Source of the DNA: Hydractinia symbiolongicarpus
Lineage: Eukaryota > Cnidaria > Hydrozoa > Anthoathecata > Hydractiniidae
Length of the DNA stretch: 64,000 nt
Assembly (NCBI RefSeq): GCF_029227915.1
Contig: NC_079877.1
Location: 23,275,851-23,339,850, forward strand
Reading direction: 5' to 3'
The notes under the pieces were generated by a model. That model was given only the letters and a program-made list of their open reading frames with translations, was not told where the DNA came from and did not search any database. The translations under genes and the position numbers were made by a program. Numbering within the stretch: the stretch's first letter is position 1; the number at the start of each line of letters is the position of its first letter. Of the stretch, positions 1-12,180 are shown in pieces.

Positions 1-239
1 ACTAACTTTTTTTACTTTAAATAATACCATTGCAAAGTCAGATATAGCTTGTATTGCCGAGTGCAACTTAGATTAACAACAAAAGCAATGAATATAAAAC
101 GCATACATACCCCCCAAAAAAAAGAAAAAAAGAAAAATGTGAAACTAGAATGCACAAAATTTAGAAACAGAAGCTACTTAAATAATTACTTAAAACATTT
201 AAACCTATTTTAAAAGCGAATATTTACATAAAATGTTGA

Positions 240-560
240 TAAACTAATTTTTTGAACTGAAGCAAATCATCGCAACAACGTATATTTAATGGTAAGTCAT
301 TGTATAATGCTGCACCAAGATATTTGAAGGATCTTTTTCCGAATTTCAATTTTATACGTGGTAATTTCACCAACATATTTTAATTCCGTGTGTTAATTGA
401 ATGCTCGTTGAATGCTCGTATGATACTAATAAGATAGAACGGAAAAGCGTGAGTGTTTGACTGACCTTGACGGATGGGAGCTAAAACTATAGCATAACAG
501 GTTATAAGTAACCGCGCAGTACGGAACCTAAATTTTCTACGTGTATAAACTACGTTACAA
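240..560 (+). mobile_element. Possible LINE 3' relic
   Basis: One plus-strand frame around 295-385 reads like the C-terminal tail of a non-LTR reverse transcriptase ORF: an APRYLKDLF motif followed by a short basic/aromatic stretch. The same kind of APKAFKDQF motif occurs in the better LINE relic near 17.9 kb. There is no catalytic motif and no tail that I can define, so this is a weak call. Confidence 0.25.
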
Positions 561-3500
561 TTTTGACATTGGGATGGTCGAGGCCAAAGCTGTTTGCTTT
601 TTGCCTGACTGAGTGACTAATTAGTTAAAATAAACAAAATGTCAGTCCATACGGTATGGTATGTCGTCACTACTATGACGTCAACATCGCCATAGCCGAA
701 ATGGAGAGGGCTGCGAGCCGTGGTTTCTCGCTGTAAAAAGATTAGAATCTGAACGAATTTATTAACGTGCTGCGTCTCCAAGTTCAGTATCGTCTTTTTT
801 CCCGGAACGTCGACATCATTCGCTTGACTTCCATTTTACGTCAAATTTTACACTCAGTCACGCGACTTATCTGATTAACCCTAGATTCGTGCCTGAACGG
901 ATCCAGGGTTAGTCAGATATGTTAAGATCCCTATCCATTCTTCATGTCTGTCACATTAGCTATTTTTTACCCATTTCAGTATATTTAATGCTAGCATCAG
1001 CAATTTTTTTCACCAAGTTGTTACTTGGTCCGGGCAACACTTGGTAATGTTCGTGGTAATTTTCGAGTCTATGAGCAAAAATTCACTATTTAAGATGTTG
1101 GCTGTCTCAACCTGTTTAGGGTGACGTCAAGAACTGGGCACACAAGGAACGTAAAAACAAAAGGCACGTAGGCGCGAAGTCACGTTGAGTACTACATCAT
1201 CATCAATTGTAAAATGTAAGAAAATTTAATTAAAAAAAATTGTTAATGGAGTGCACAGAATTTTTCTGAATCTAAATAAACCTCAAGGCCAAGCTTCTCT
1301 GTTCACCCTCGTGACAGCAACACGAATGCAAGGATTTCGAAATTGAAGAAATTTGACTTGAATGCCAATTTACTCCATTAAGCGCGACATCCCCACCACT
1401 TTTTTCAAAAGGCAATAATCGAAGACTATCGCAATTGCGATTCTATTGCGTTAATTGCGTTCATTCTGTTCACAGATCAACAGATCATCGCCGACAAGTG
1501 GATTCCGTGTGTTTTTATATGCGTGATAACCTCTGGTGTAAAAACTGTACTTGAAAACTGTGAAACGCTTCTTGTGTATATTTGTTAATGGAATATCGAA
1601 AGGGGTATCACCTTTTTTTCAGCTGCATGTAAAGTTTATATATTTGTCTTGAATTAAACCTCGCCTATAACGGCAAGCATCGTTCGCAACATTCCTATCG
1701 AACGTTTATTTGATTTTCGAATTTTAACTTTGAGCTTTCTTACAGCTTTTAACTTTGAAATTGATTACACCAGGTTTTAGCCTGTGACTTACGTTTTGAA
1801 CATACATTTGTTGACAAAAAACGTTTAGTTAGTCATGTCACTCTCAAAACACCAGAATCTGACAATGTTTCGACCAATCTGATTGGCAACAAAAAAGGAG
1901 TAACCATGGGCTTTATACAGCACGCATAACTTTTAACCACATAGCAACCATAATGGTAGCTATAAATGTAAATAAAGAAAATTGCCAAAGAATCGATAAA
2001 ACATTGCTATATCAAACAGACTCAAAAATCAAGTTACAGTACATCAAAAATTTGGAACAATGGTATAATAAACTTTAAATCGAACGTGTTCGTTCTCTGT
2101 CAAATCATGATTCCTACTATCTTGTCTTCAAAAATAATCTTGTTTTCTACAAACCCTAACAAGCTAACTATCATTTAATATATATAATAATAAATGTTTA
2201 ATTTATCTCTTCAGAGAAATACTACCGTCGGTCAGAGTATAAACATGGCAAGATCGACCGATACTTTCGACCTAGGTAACGTGATTTTTCTTACAACTGG
2301 CCGATAAATGACCAATAAATTAAAATAAAATAATAAGAAATATAATCACTGAATATTAACAACCTGGTGTTCAGGGTGGTTATGTTGTGTTTTAGATAAA
2401 CATTTTCAGCTTTCTAGTGAGTTTATCAGCCAAATGATAATATTTAAAACTCTGAAGAAATAGAGATTTTTGAAATACAAAGTTACATATTCGAGTTATG
2501 TGAAATGAACCTATATTGAAGCTGTTATGAATTTATAATTTGATAATATCATGAATCTTTTACGTTATGTAAAACTCAACTGGGCGCTCTGTATCAAAAT
2601 AACATAGCCCATTATTAATAAATTTAGAGAATTTTCCTTTATGACTTTCGTAATACTGCAAAGAGCGATGCTGTAACTATAGTGAAAGATTACCAATATT
2701 CAAACATTAAGAAAATTAGGTGGAATTTCTGACTCAGTTCAGACAAAAAATTGCACTATGCGTGAAAATATAAAATAATTCTCTATTTCAGCTAACTCAG
2801 TATTTTTCACATGACACCACACTAACATATTATCATTTTCAGCATGCCTTTTTACCTTACTACGCCAAATATGTTTAAAACGAAGCAGTATTTAAATTTG
2901 AGCCATTTCTGGTCATTATGCCAATTTTATATCACCATCATGTTCAGTAAGGTTTTTTGTTAAGTGGATTCACTATAATCAAGCTATGTTTCTTGAAATT
3001 ACACTTTTCTTATGGTTTTTTAAACCCTCAAAAATCCTAAAAAATCCATAAGTTTTCCAAATCTGTGTAAAAAAAATCAATCTAATCCTTTGATTAATTT
3101 CGGTCAAAAACAGTATAGCATGCTTTAATTTTTTTCTATACCAGAATAATTCTCAGTACAAAGAAGGCTTTTTTAAAAATGATCACCGCAGGAGACTTTC
3201 TTAAAAAATCACTCTTCTCCGGGGCGTGTTCAAATATGGCTACGTACGTTCGTGCAAGTGTAAAATCCAACACAATAAATTAAAAATACGTTTGTTGCGC
3301 ACGCGAGGCCGCTGTCGGAAAAACTCATCAATATTAAAAATGTCAATAGCTGTCAATTATAGCACTTAGTATTGTGTAAATATTATTTTTGGTGATTGTA
3401 CAAGTAGTTTTTCTGCTATGTTATAAAAATTAATGCATATAAAAAGTATTTTTATAAATAATATTTGTAACCATAATAAGGATCACATATTAGAAACAAT

Positions 3501-3685
3501 ATTAATTATACAAAAAGTACGTATTTATATACAATACATTTGGATTATCGAGTGCTTTAAATGCATTATTGATACCGTGGAGAAAGAAAGAAAACACGCA
3601 CACACACATCCGATGAAATAGTCGAATAAGTCATAAATCAAGCTCATTCCATCTCTAGCCAAACTTTGGTGTAAAATCATACAGA
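561..3685. other. Intergenic region upstream of the PAN-EGF gene
   Basis: I see no supportable coding exon here. The region holds a short inverted repeat at 867-921 and A/T-rich sequence. A CA-rich tract (3594-3608) lies just before the next gene. Part of it presumably carries the promoter of the gene starting at 3686, but no clear promoter element can be named. Confidence 0.5.
867..921. repeat. Short inverted repeat with CCCTA/AGGG termini
   Basis: Two arms of about 19 bases (around 868-887 and 900-919) are near-perfect reverse complements, separated by about 13 bases. The arms contain ATTAACCCT and AGGGTTAGT, reminiscent of the TTAA-CCCT ends of the piggyBac-like MITE found elsewhere in the window. 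It may be a minimal foldback of such an element; this is inference. Confidence 0.5.
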
Positions 3686-6600
3686 ATGCAGATGAAAGGT
3701 TGGAATTTGACTTCAGTTTTGTTGCTGTTGCCTGTCCTGAATTGTACAATACTCAGATTACCAGATTGTGGTAAATTCGATGGAGCTTGGACGAAATTCT
3801 ATCCAGGAAAAGTCTTACGAAAAAGTAAACATTCGCTTGTTCATCATGTTACCTTTGAACAGTGTGTTGAAAAATGTATGTTCTATCCTAAATGTAAAAG
3901 TATCAGTTTAAAAGACGAGGAAAAGATGTGTATGATACATCACAGCCGACATAATGAAAATGGAACAAACCTGGAAGTGGAGAAAGGCTGGACTCATGTT
4001 GAAACAGATGATACTTTAAGAAATGTAAGTCGTAGTTCTAGGATTTTATTTTCTTATTGCTGTTTTCAATTAATTTTCATGCCCAACTGCGGCGCACTTT
4101 TTTACGTTTTATCAAGTAAATGATTTTAAAGATACTATTTCGGTTTGTCTGTTCATTATTGTGGAAAGTTTATCATTTCTTGACTAAACTATATGTTGAA
4201 GAAATGATAAACTTTCCAAAATTATTTTTTTACTTTAAAGCTTACGTCCCACTTTGAAATAAGTTGATTTCATACAACACAACTTAAAAAAGTTGTTTGG
4301 AATTGCCATATTTTTTAAAAAATAGTAATCGGTCCTATAGAATTTTGGACTGATTTTGGAAGTTCTATTAATTATGCATGATCGACATCATCCAGTAACT
4401 CTGAGTTTGGCACATGCTTATAGTTTAAAGGCTACAAGGGTTACCAATAATTTCAGCTATTCAATTTAGCGTTTTAAACATTTGCCATAAATATTTATAA
4501 TTAACATAAATGACCTGATACACTTGTATAACATCACTGAAATATACCTTTTAATATCAATAAAATTTCTTAAAATATGTTTAAAATATGGTTATAATTT
4601 CTTACAATAGACCTTTTTACGGATATTGATACTATTTTTAAATTTATGACTTCGGAAAATCAGGGTATCTTAAATTAAAACAAACTTTGAACAAAGTTGC
4701 TTTTAATGTGTACTGTTGTTCTGTGGTTTTTATTGAAGAATAATTACTGTTATGAGAATTAATGATCGTTGTGGTGTGAGCATGTAACAATGCTCGTGAA
4801 TATCCAGAAAAATATGCCATTAAGCCACACATCACTGCATTTAATGGGAGTTTAGAGCTACGTTTTTACACTTGTACAAACCCTAAGTTATATACTAAGT
4901 GGGGGTCCGCTTGTAACAGAAAGTATTTTGTGTTTAAAAAACATCATGTAATCTATTCAAATCATTTTGAATATGGAAAACCGACGGATGCAAGTCCTTT
5001 ACCCACATTGTATTTAAAAGATTATGGTACAGATTAAAACTCAAAAAAAAGAAAAACACCAAAAAAAAGAGTTTTTCTTCCCAACAAAAAGTGCAAAAGA
5101 GATAAATTTGTTCCATCTTCAACTGCTTTAGCTGGTGTCAAAACAGAACCAGACAATGTAAATGAAATTGACTTTGGTGTTACACTTGATCTAACTTCTC
5201 CTAAAAATGCCTCTTTGTTAATGTCACCAACCAGTTCATCAACAGATCTTTCATTATTATCACCAGCTAGTGAGACAACTCTGTTATCGCCCACTTGCTA
5301 AACCTCATCAATGTCTGCTTTAGAATTACATATTCCAATGTTATCACCAACTAGTACTACCAATATTTTATTGCCTACGTTGTCCACTGCATCCACAACT
5401 TCCAGCAGATTGTCATTAAATACAATTTATACAAGAATGTCATGGGATTGCATCCACAGTAACAAAAAATTTATAAAATTGTACACGGGATGTCCATCAT
5501 CAAAAGTTTTTCGATTGATTGTTGAGCATGTTCGGCCGAAACATTTAAGCTCCAATATTACAAAGGTTACAATTCTGTAAAAATTAACAATATCAGTATA
5601 GTCAAGTCAAAATTGTTTTGTCAAAGAAAACCTGGTTCAAGCCGTTCTCTAAGCTTAGAGAATAAAATATTAATGACGTTGATGAGGATAAGACTTGATG
5701 CGCCTGTTGCTGACTTAGCGTTCAGATTTGGAATATCGACTGAAAATGCCTCCGACATTATTACAACATTCATCATTTTTCTTAGTTTGGAACTTGAACA
5801 ACTAATATATTGGCCAACACCTGATGAAACACTGGATTTTTCTGCTACTTTCAACAAATGTGAAGGTATTGGTCACTGCACTGAACAATATGTTGAACAT
5901 TAAAAATATGTTGCAGCACAATACCAAACATACAGCACCTACAAAAGCCGAAACACGTTAAAAAAAAAATATTTTGTACAAAATCGGGGTCAATCTCTTA
6001 CGTATCTCCTTCCTATGCTGGATCTAGTACAGATCGTTTATTGCTGATGATACAAATGTTGCTTCAAAATTTCATCCTGGTTTTATGGTTCTTTTTGATA
6101 AAGGTTTCAATGTGCAAGATCTATTTTTGCCGCACCAAGTAACATGTGTTCTACCGCCTTTTGTTCGCGAAAAAAGAAAATTTACAAGATCAGAAGTTTA
6201 TCATGGTAAAAGAGTAGTACGCGCAAGAATACACATTGAAAGAGTTACTGCACGGTTGAAAGAGTTCCGATTATTGGAAAACATATTACTAATATCAATT
6301 ATCGATATGTGTGATTACATTTGGACAATTCCTGCAGCTATTGTTAATATGCAACCCCCATTAGTAAAGTTGTTATGGCCCCAATTGATTGCAGTGACAT
6401 AAGGCTTCTTGACATATTATCAACAAAAAGGCTTTTTTAAAACCACAAATTTATAAAAAATGCTAATTTCGATCATGTTTTTTACAAGCATATACATATT
6501 ATTAATTATTAAATTATTATTACTTATTGCATGAAACTTTTGCAGTCATTTCAATTTCGCAATTTTATGTTTTTTTTAGAAAATTTAGTTGAGAACCATT

Positions 6601-9600
6601 TTATAATGCTTGTGATAGCTGTCGTTGGAAAATAAATCGTGGACAATATTTTGTTGTTGTGACAATATTCCAAATTAATTTCGAATTTGATTATTCTCCT
6701 CTTATATAACGCTGGTGATAAGCATATACATGGCAAAGTTCTTGCAACATCATTTACTATTTCTTTTAAAATATCCTTGCATGTAACAATATCATGTATT
6801 CTTTTTTCAAACATTGCAAAATATGCATATTGAAAAAACCCTCCAAAAGTGGAATAACATTAATGAATTCTGAATCTTTAAAAACTGTCAATGTAGCATG
6901 ACTCTTTGGGTAGATAAACAACAAAATTTGTGTGTGGAGAACCAGTAACAAACATTGGATGCTGTACTTGAATGTAAAGTTTAACCTTATTCAGTCCGGG
7001 GTTTTTCGTACATACTTTGACTGGGGGGGCGGGGGGAGCAGAATCCCCCCTCCTCAATATATTTCCATAGGGTCGTTCAGATTAAAACTTGGAAAACTTA
7101 TAGTACGTCATAAAAGGAACAAAATGGCAGCAATAGATTTTTACTTGCGTCAGCACATTTTCTGTGACCTCATCAGAAGCCTAAAATTTGGTAAAAATGC
7201 CACTATCTGCTTAAAATTTAATTACTTTTGTTTCAGAGCGAATTTTTGCATTCTGTTTGAAGTTTCTTAAAGCTAAATAAAAGTTACTTAACATATCTTC
7301 CGGTTTTTACGTGGATCGCATAAAAAATTGCCAAAAATTGACCGAGAATCCGTCTTTTTCCGATTTTTGCGTAAAATACTACAAACTCGGGAAATCGGAT
7401 TAATCACGTGTCTAAATTATGCAAAATGATTCTTCTTAATACAATAAAGTTGCTTTGCAAGTTTCAAGTTCTAATGATAATCCTAACAGAAGTTATTAAA
7501 TTTTCCCCATTATCAGGATTTCATAGAGATTTTTAGGGGTAGTTTCGAGTAATGATTGATTGATTGATTTATTTTATTTACCGTCGGTTATTATATACAA
7601 TAGTTCTTTAAAAAATTAAAATTTTGCAAAAAACTAATCAAAACCGACCAAATATTTTTATATATTTAGAATTTAGATGAAAACTATAATAATTAAATAA
7701 TGAATAAATAATAAATAAAAAGATAAACATTTCGCCTCTAACATTTTCGTATTGATTACGCAAGTTATGGAATCAATTGCCGACACACTGTGCATGAACA
7801 GTGAGAGCCATTCCATTTTTTAATCATTTGCTTAAATTTAACTAGACCTTCACAACTTTTCGTGTGAAAAGAAAGTTTATTCCAAACTTTTGGGGCTAAA
7901 CATCGCAAACTGTTTAGACCAAAGGTGCTTGTTTCTACACTGATGGTTTTTAGGTTGTTCATGTTTTGACTTCTTCATGGTCAATATCAAGACAAATAAA
8001 TTTGGCATGCAGGCGTCTAATAGATATTTATTGAAACTCAGTAAGTTTCATAGCCATATAACATAGCAATAATGAGTTATTAAAAAAACAGTCAGGGGTA
8101 TCCCCCCCCCCCGGACCGAATAGGGTTAAACTGTATACACCAGATTTTAATTCTAAACATGCATCTTTCTGTTTTACATACTCTTCAATAGTTTTGTCCC
8201 GATGATTAAACGGACACTTAATTTCCAGACTTCCAGTTGCAGCAGGAGCATTGCACCAGTCCATCTACACTAGCACCAACTATATGTTACCTCTGATGGA
8301 TCTTAAGTCCAGATTCTGTACATTCACATTCACGCACGAATCGCTTTGTTATAACCCAAAATTTTTCCAATCAAATTTCAACAGATAATTGTGATGGGTT
8401 TTTATTTTTTGACAGGGAAATAACACTTTGTAAAACAGATGCTGTGATCATACCATGGCGGTAATTTAGTGCTTATTACTTGCTTGACTTTTCGTCACAT
8501 CTTCAATAATGTTAATATGTTTCTTTGTTCTGTTTTCTGCAAGCGTAGCAAAAAATTCATTTGGCGATGATGATTGTTTGCAGATGTCTTCCATAGTCAG
8601 TAGTTTCACATTTAATAGATTTTCTGGTACAGAGTTGTAGCTATGGTCATCTTCAAAGTGAACATTCTTTCGAAAATATAAAACAGAAGCCTGTCCATCA
8701 GTAGCCGATGCTAATTGATCTTAATTAATATTATTAGCTGTACGTTGATGCATAACACGAAGATCAAACGAAGTTCGTGGTACTTTGACATGGTCTGATG
8801 GATGCACAGGATGTGGTCTTTTAAAAGACATTGACGACATTTTTGCAGGAAGATGAACTTTTCGTCAAACTTTAGCCACTGTTTTGTTCTAGACATTGAG
8901 ATATGTTATTGAACTCAACATTTTTAACATGTCCAGCATTCCTTAAATTCTCTCCCTCTTTTAAAGCTCTGACAGCCAGACTTTTTTGTGCATACTCCAG
9001 AAGGCATTTGGTAGTGATATCAGGACAGTACACGTATTCAGTCATCCATCCAGTGGTTATCTGTTCTGGAAAGGTTATTTTGATACATGTGACAGTTAAT
9101 TTAAAGACACGTCGGTTTTGAATGTCTTTTTGTTTTCTTTCCAACGATTAAGATACAGGGGGATTAAGCAAGTACCCCCCTTAAAGGACCCCCTAGCTAA
9201 CAAATAACTCCTTACGTTCTGAACACTCCACTTGTTTAATTCTTTTTGTGAATATACCATTGTTAGACAGTTTCATACCAATGTTTACAGTACGTTACCT
9301 TTGCCGAAATTACATAAGATACCCTGATTTTCCCATACTGCATTGCGCAGTCATAAATTTCAAAATGGTAGCACTATCAGTAAAAAGGTCTATTTCTTAT
9401 ATTATAGCTATAAATGTATAATTTCAACATCTAGCATGTGCGTCATAACCTCATAATTTACTGCATGGCTATAATAGTTGAATAAAATCAAACGAGTTTG
9501 ATTTTAATAAAATTGTTGGCGATCAGGTTTCGAATGCCTTTTGTTTGTGTGACAATAGATCTATTATCTGCTACCGTTGTTGTGGCAACGATTATTTGAA

Positions 9601-11421
9601 ATGAAATGAAATTATAACGATATTATAACAAATTATAAGTACATTGTAGAAAAATTGTGACTATATTATATAATATATATTTAATCATATTATACAAGTG
9701 TATCCTGGCCCTAAGCATTTTTGCATATTTTTGTGTTGAGATCTTTGATATATAACGTCTGTGATGTGTCATGAAGTATTTTGCTAATTTATTTGTATTA
9801 GCTAGAGCGTTTTTTGTATTTCTAAAATAATCATTGAGATTTAATTATTTTTATGTGTTTGCTTGAATATATAATTTCGCTTCTGTCAATATAGAAATGT
9901 CAATATAGTATAGAATATTTTTGCAGATATTGTTTTTTAACTTTCGCAAATCAACTTCCACAACCCAAAGTTTTAGGAAAATAAAAAAGTTAGCACATAG
10001 TCACAATTTGGAATAAAAATTGGATGAAGTTATTTAGTTTACAAGGACGGCATAATTTATTTCTAAACCTGAAAAGTGGAACTTTTTAAAGGGGTTTGCA
10101 AAAAGGAATCTTTTCCTCCAATTTTCTCTCGACCATCTGTTAACCGATGTGTCATACTCACAACAGGCCTGTGCGGCGTAAAAAGTCGGTTACCAAAAGC
10201 GTTCTCTAAAATTTAGGGGGTAGTGGGGTAAAGTTCGTTAATATATTATTTAGCAATTCCAATTTTCTAGCTTGGTGCTTACTGTCAAGTAAACCAACCA
10301 TGTCAACATGGGAGATGTAAAGATACATGCGAGCCAAAACAATATAAGTGTCAGTGCGACAGTAAGAACATATTACTCCTTCTAACCATGTCTTTTTCTG
10401 TAAATTTGCGAATGTGATGTGACTATTTAACCTTGTAGTAATGTAGGCTTTAAATAGCGACACTTAGATTAATAGAATGCCTAATATTGTCAAGACATAT
10501 GGTACAAGTATTTAAATTTACTAAGTTAGACAGTACGTTAGCGTATTTGCCACTTCTGAGGGTAAATTTCAATAACGTTGTGTATCAAGCCATCCATCAG
10601 CCATTTTAACGAAATAGAAACATGAAAAGTTCATACATTGAAACAAATATTCAAGTCATATTGAAAAAGAATAGGAAAAAAACTCCCTGTGCATGTGGCA
10701 TATGAAGAGACTTACCACTTGAGATAAGAGTTTTGAGTCTTCCCTCGTGATTATGACTTATTGTTTCAAAAGATCTGTTTTACCTCGTAATACCAGATAA
10801 AGTCTGAATTTGCCAGTGGTCTTTTATGACGCTCACCCCGGATGAATAGGGTTATAGTGGATCATATAAAGCAAATCATGGGGAACGAAATCAGCCCAAC
10901 CTACTCTGTTGGAATCTGGCTCTATTATTAAAAAAACTAAATTTTGCATAAACAAGTACACAAGAACTCTCACTTTGGTGTGTTTAGATCACATTTGGAA
11001 ACCCCAAGCAACTAATGTCTGCTTTGGTGCGAAAGGTGACAGCTATGGTCGGTTTACTTTTCGTGATAGTGGAAGACTCGTCAAGTTAAAGCTTACACAT
11101 CGTGGGGAAGAATTAATAAATTGTCGGGAAGATATAAAAAGAACACGATGGGGCTGTGATGCAAATATGGAAGTCATTTATATTGCTATTACAAATGAAA
11201 ACAACAGCATTTTTTTTCCAAGACAACCTCCAACAGAAACCTATTACACGCTTCCAGGGTTTAATGGAAATTCAACATTCCTTGTATTTGAAGGCTACAA
11301 TAAATCGATAACAGTTGGGGAAGAATTCAGAATCTGGTATATTCAGGATTTAGAAAAGAAATACGATCAGGATAATGTTGGCATGTCATGCGCAGACGTC
11401 AGTGCGATAATTTGTGATTAA
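3686..11421 (+). CDS. Secreted PAN/apple-EGF protein with cnidarian C-terminal module (3 exons)
   Basis: Inferred exons are 3686-4024, 10271-10361 and 10895-11421, giving 318 aa. Exon 1 ends at AAT|GTAAGT in phase 0. Exon 2 follows TTTTCTAG in phase 0 and ends at A|GTAAGA in phase 1. Exon 3 follows ATCAG in phase 1, so all phases agree. Residues 1-20 form a signal peptide. Residues 28-113 are a PAN/apple-like domain (Cys 28, 60, 64, 70, 82). Residues 114-143 are an EGF-like module (CQVNQPC..GRC...YKCQC). Residues 165-318 resemble the extracellular module common in cnidarian secreted and skeletal-matrix-type proteins: SYGRF, RWGC, LVFEGYN, WYIQDL, then a final CADV. The product is probably an extracellular matrix or cell-surface protein; its ligand is unknown. 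Intron 1 (about 6.2 kb) carries nested transposons. An AATAAA lies near 11687. The start was chosen for its signal peptide; a second Met follows at residue 3. Confidence 0.72.
4163..4217. repeat. Perfect 19-bp hairpin in intron 1
   Basis: Arms 4163-4181 and 4199-4217 are exact reverse complements, with a 17-base loop. The stem lies about 140 bases after the exon 1 donor, on the sense strand of the gene. It could be a miniature foldback or a small-RNA precursor; nothing in the sequence decides between these. Confidence 0.7.
4939..6402 (+). pseudogene. ISL2EU transposase relic (THAP end, DDE_Tnp_4)
   Basis: This is the transposase gene of the surrounding transposon, decayed by stops and frameshifts. 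The frame at 4939-5036 retains the end of a THAP-type zinc domain (SNHFEYGKPTDASPLPTLY). A Ser/Thr/Pro-rich linker with a Lys-rich start follows to about 5300. The segment 5613-5903 carries the helical N-terminal part of a DDE_Tnp_4 domain (LMRIRLDAP, LAFRFGIS, LIYWPTPDE). The core at 5905-6050 survives in another frame with TYSTYKSRNT. The segment 6085-6402 has the FDKGF motif (DRGF in the family, holding the second catalytic Asp), then LPPFVREK, RIHIERV and the final QPPLVK. At least three frame breaks separate these pieces. Confidence 0.82.
6981..8129 (-). mobile_element. piggyBac-like MITE copy A (TTAA TSD), interrupted by a LINE
   Basis: TTAA lies at 6981-6984 and again at 8126-8129. Immediately inside are CCTTATTCAGTCCGGGG at the left and its near reverse complement, ending CCGGACCGAATAGGG, at the right. 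TTAA duplication plus CCY...RGG ends are characteristic of piggyBac-type elements. The terminal regions carry long G or C runs. There is no transposase, so it is non-autonomous. After removing the LINE insertion it is about 0.7 kb, the same as the copy at 20.34 kb, to which it is homologous in reverse orientation. Confidence 0.8.
7545..7990 (-). mobile_element. 5'-truncated LINE (reverse transcriptase C-terminus)
   Basis: On the minus strand, 7765-7962 encodes the conserved C-terminal end of a non-LTR retrotransposon ORF2: TFGLNSLRCLAPKVWNKL, then FKQMIKKWNG and a CxCxxC-like end (CSCTVC). The 3' end is a short (TGAT)n tract at 7553-7575, as in many CR1/L2-type elements. The polymerase core is absent, so this is a 5'-truncated insertion. 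It splits the MITE: the sequence on either side rejoins into a match with the MITE copy at 20.4 kb. Confidence 0.75.
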
Positions 11422-12170
11422 ATCTTATGTGTGAACAACATTCAGTTTTGACTATATGTAAAAATGTTTTGTTTTAAAAAAGATTGACTGCACGAATACA
11501 TGTTATATCAAGACTGTGCTTCTAACAAATCGAGTTTTTATATGTCAACAAAAAAGCATTGTGTATAACTACTATTTACTGCACTGTTATTGAAAATATT
11601 ATCGTAATGAAAAGGCCTTATTACGAATTTCATTCTATGTCCAAACCTTTGTTATTCTTTCTAAGTTCTACTGTAAAGTTTGAAAGAATAAACTAAGGGT
11701 AACAGGGTATTGTTTAGTATAACAGTCCTTAAAAATGAATTTAAAAAAAATATAAATGCGATATATACTTATTTGTATGTTAATAATAAAATAATAAATG
11801 TTTATAATAAATTTTGGGTTTTTAATATGCTACTAAATTAATGCTTTTATCTTCGCATAGTTATATTGAAATTTAACTCAGACTGCTAGAAAAAATTTAA
11901 GTCGAAAGCTCGAAAAATCTCTGTGACATTGGAACTGCTTGTGATTTTCGGTTTTCGTCCAGTGGTATTGCACTTTGTTATTTGGAACTTTCATGTGGTA
12001 GATTGGTGGAGATTTCATGTGGTAATCTTCATCGTGATGTGTGATTCGGCGCAGCGTGTTTTGATAATACTCATCGAGGCGTATTATTATTCTGAGTATT
12101 TATACAGGATATAGCCACTTCATTGTTGGAAACACTGTTATCAATGTTGGTCCTGTGTTCTAAATGTATA
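11422..12170. other. 3' flank of the PAN-EGF gene, no further gene seen
   Basis: The region contains the likely polyadenylation signal AATAAA near 11687. Beyond it is A/T-rich sequence with no coding exon that I can support. Confidence 0.5.
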
Positions 12171-12180
12171 CATAACTATA

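Larger units (their letters stand above)
6800..9144 (-). pseudogene. YqaJ-type nuclease relic of the ISL2EU element
   Basis: Minus-strand pieces match the accessory nuclease of ISL2EU transposons. The segment at 8130-8264 carries GSLEIKCPFNHRDKTIEEY, the catalytic E-x-K strand and following helix of the YqaJ/lambda-exonuclease fold. The next motif (YIQVQHPMFVTG, then FVVYLPK) continues at 6888-6978, on the far side of an inserted MITE and one base out of frame, ending in a stop at 6888-6890. Upstream pieces to 9144 are Cys/Lys-rich and broken by stops. The gene is convergent with the transposase. The MITE insertion lies directly inside the nuclease domain. Confidence 0.78.
4609..9391 (+). mobile_element. 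ISL2EU (PIF/Harbinger-type) DNA transposon, degenerate
   Basis: The two ends are inverted repeats. The left end begins AGACCTTTTTAC and the right end finishes GTAAAAAGGTCT. A second shared block (AAAATCAGGGTATCTTA) lies about 55-85 bases inside each end, so the TIRs run about 80 bases with indels. AT dinucleotides at 4607-4608 and 9392-9393 fit a 2-bp target duplication. Inside are a plus-strand DDE transposase relic and a convergent minus-strand YqaJ-nuclease relic, the two-gene content known for ISL2EU elements. Both ORFs are broken, so the element cannot move on its own. It sits in intron 1 of the PAN-EGF gene and has received a MITE and a LINE. Confidence 0.85.

Noticed and set aside
5613-6402. 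A domesticated HARBI1-like host gene
   Set aside because: The transposase is split by several frame breaks and lies between transposon TIRs with a target duplication, so it is a dead element.
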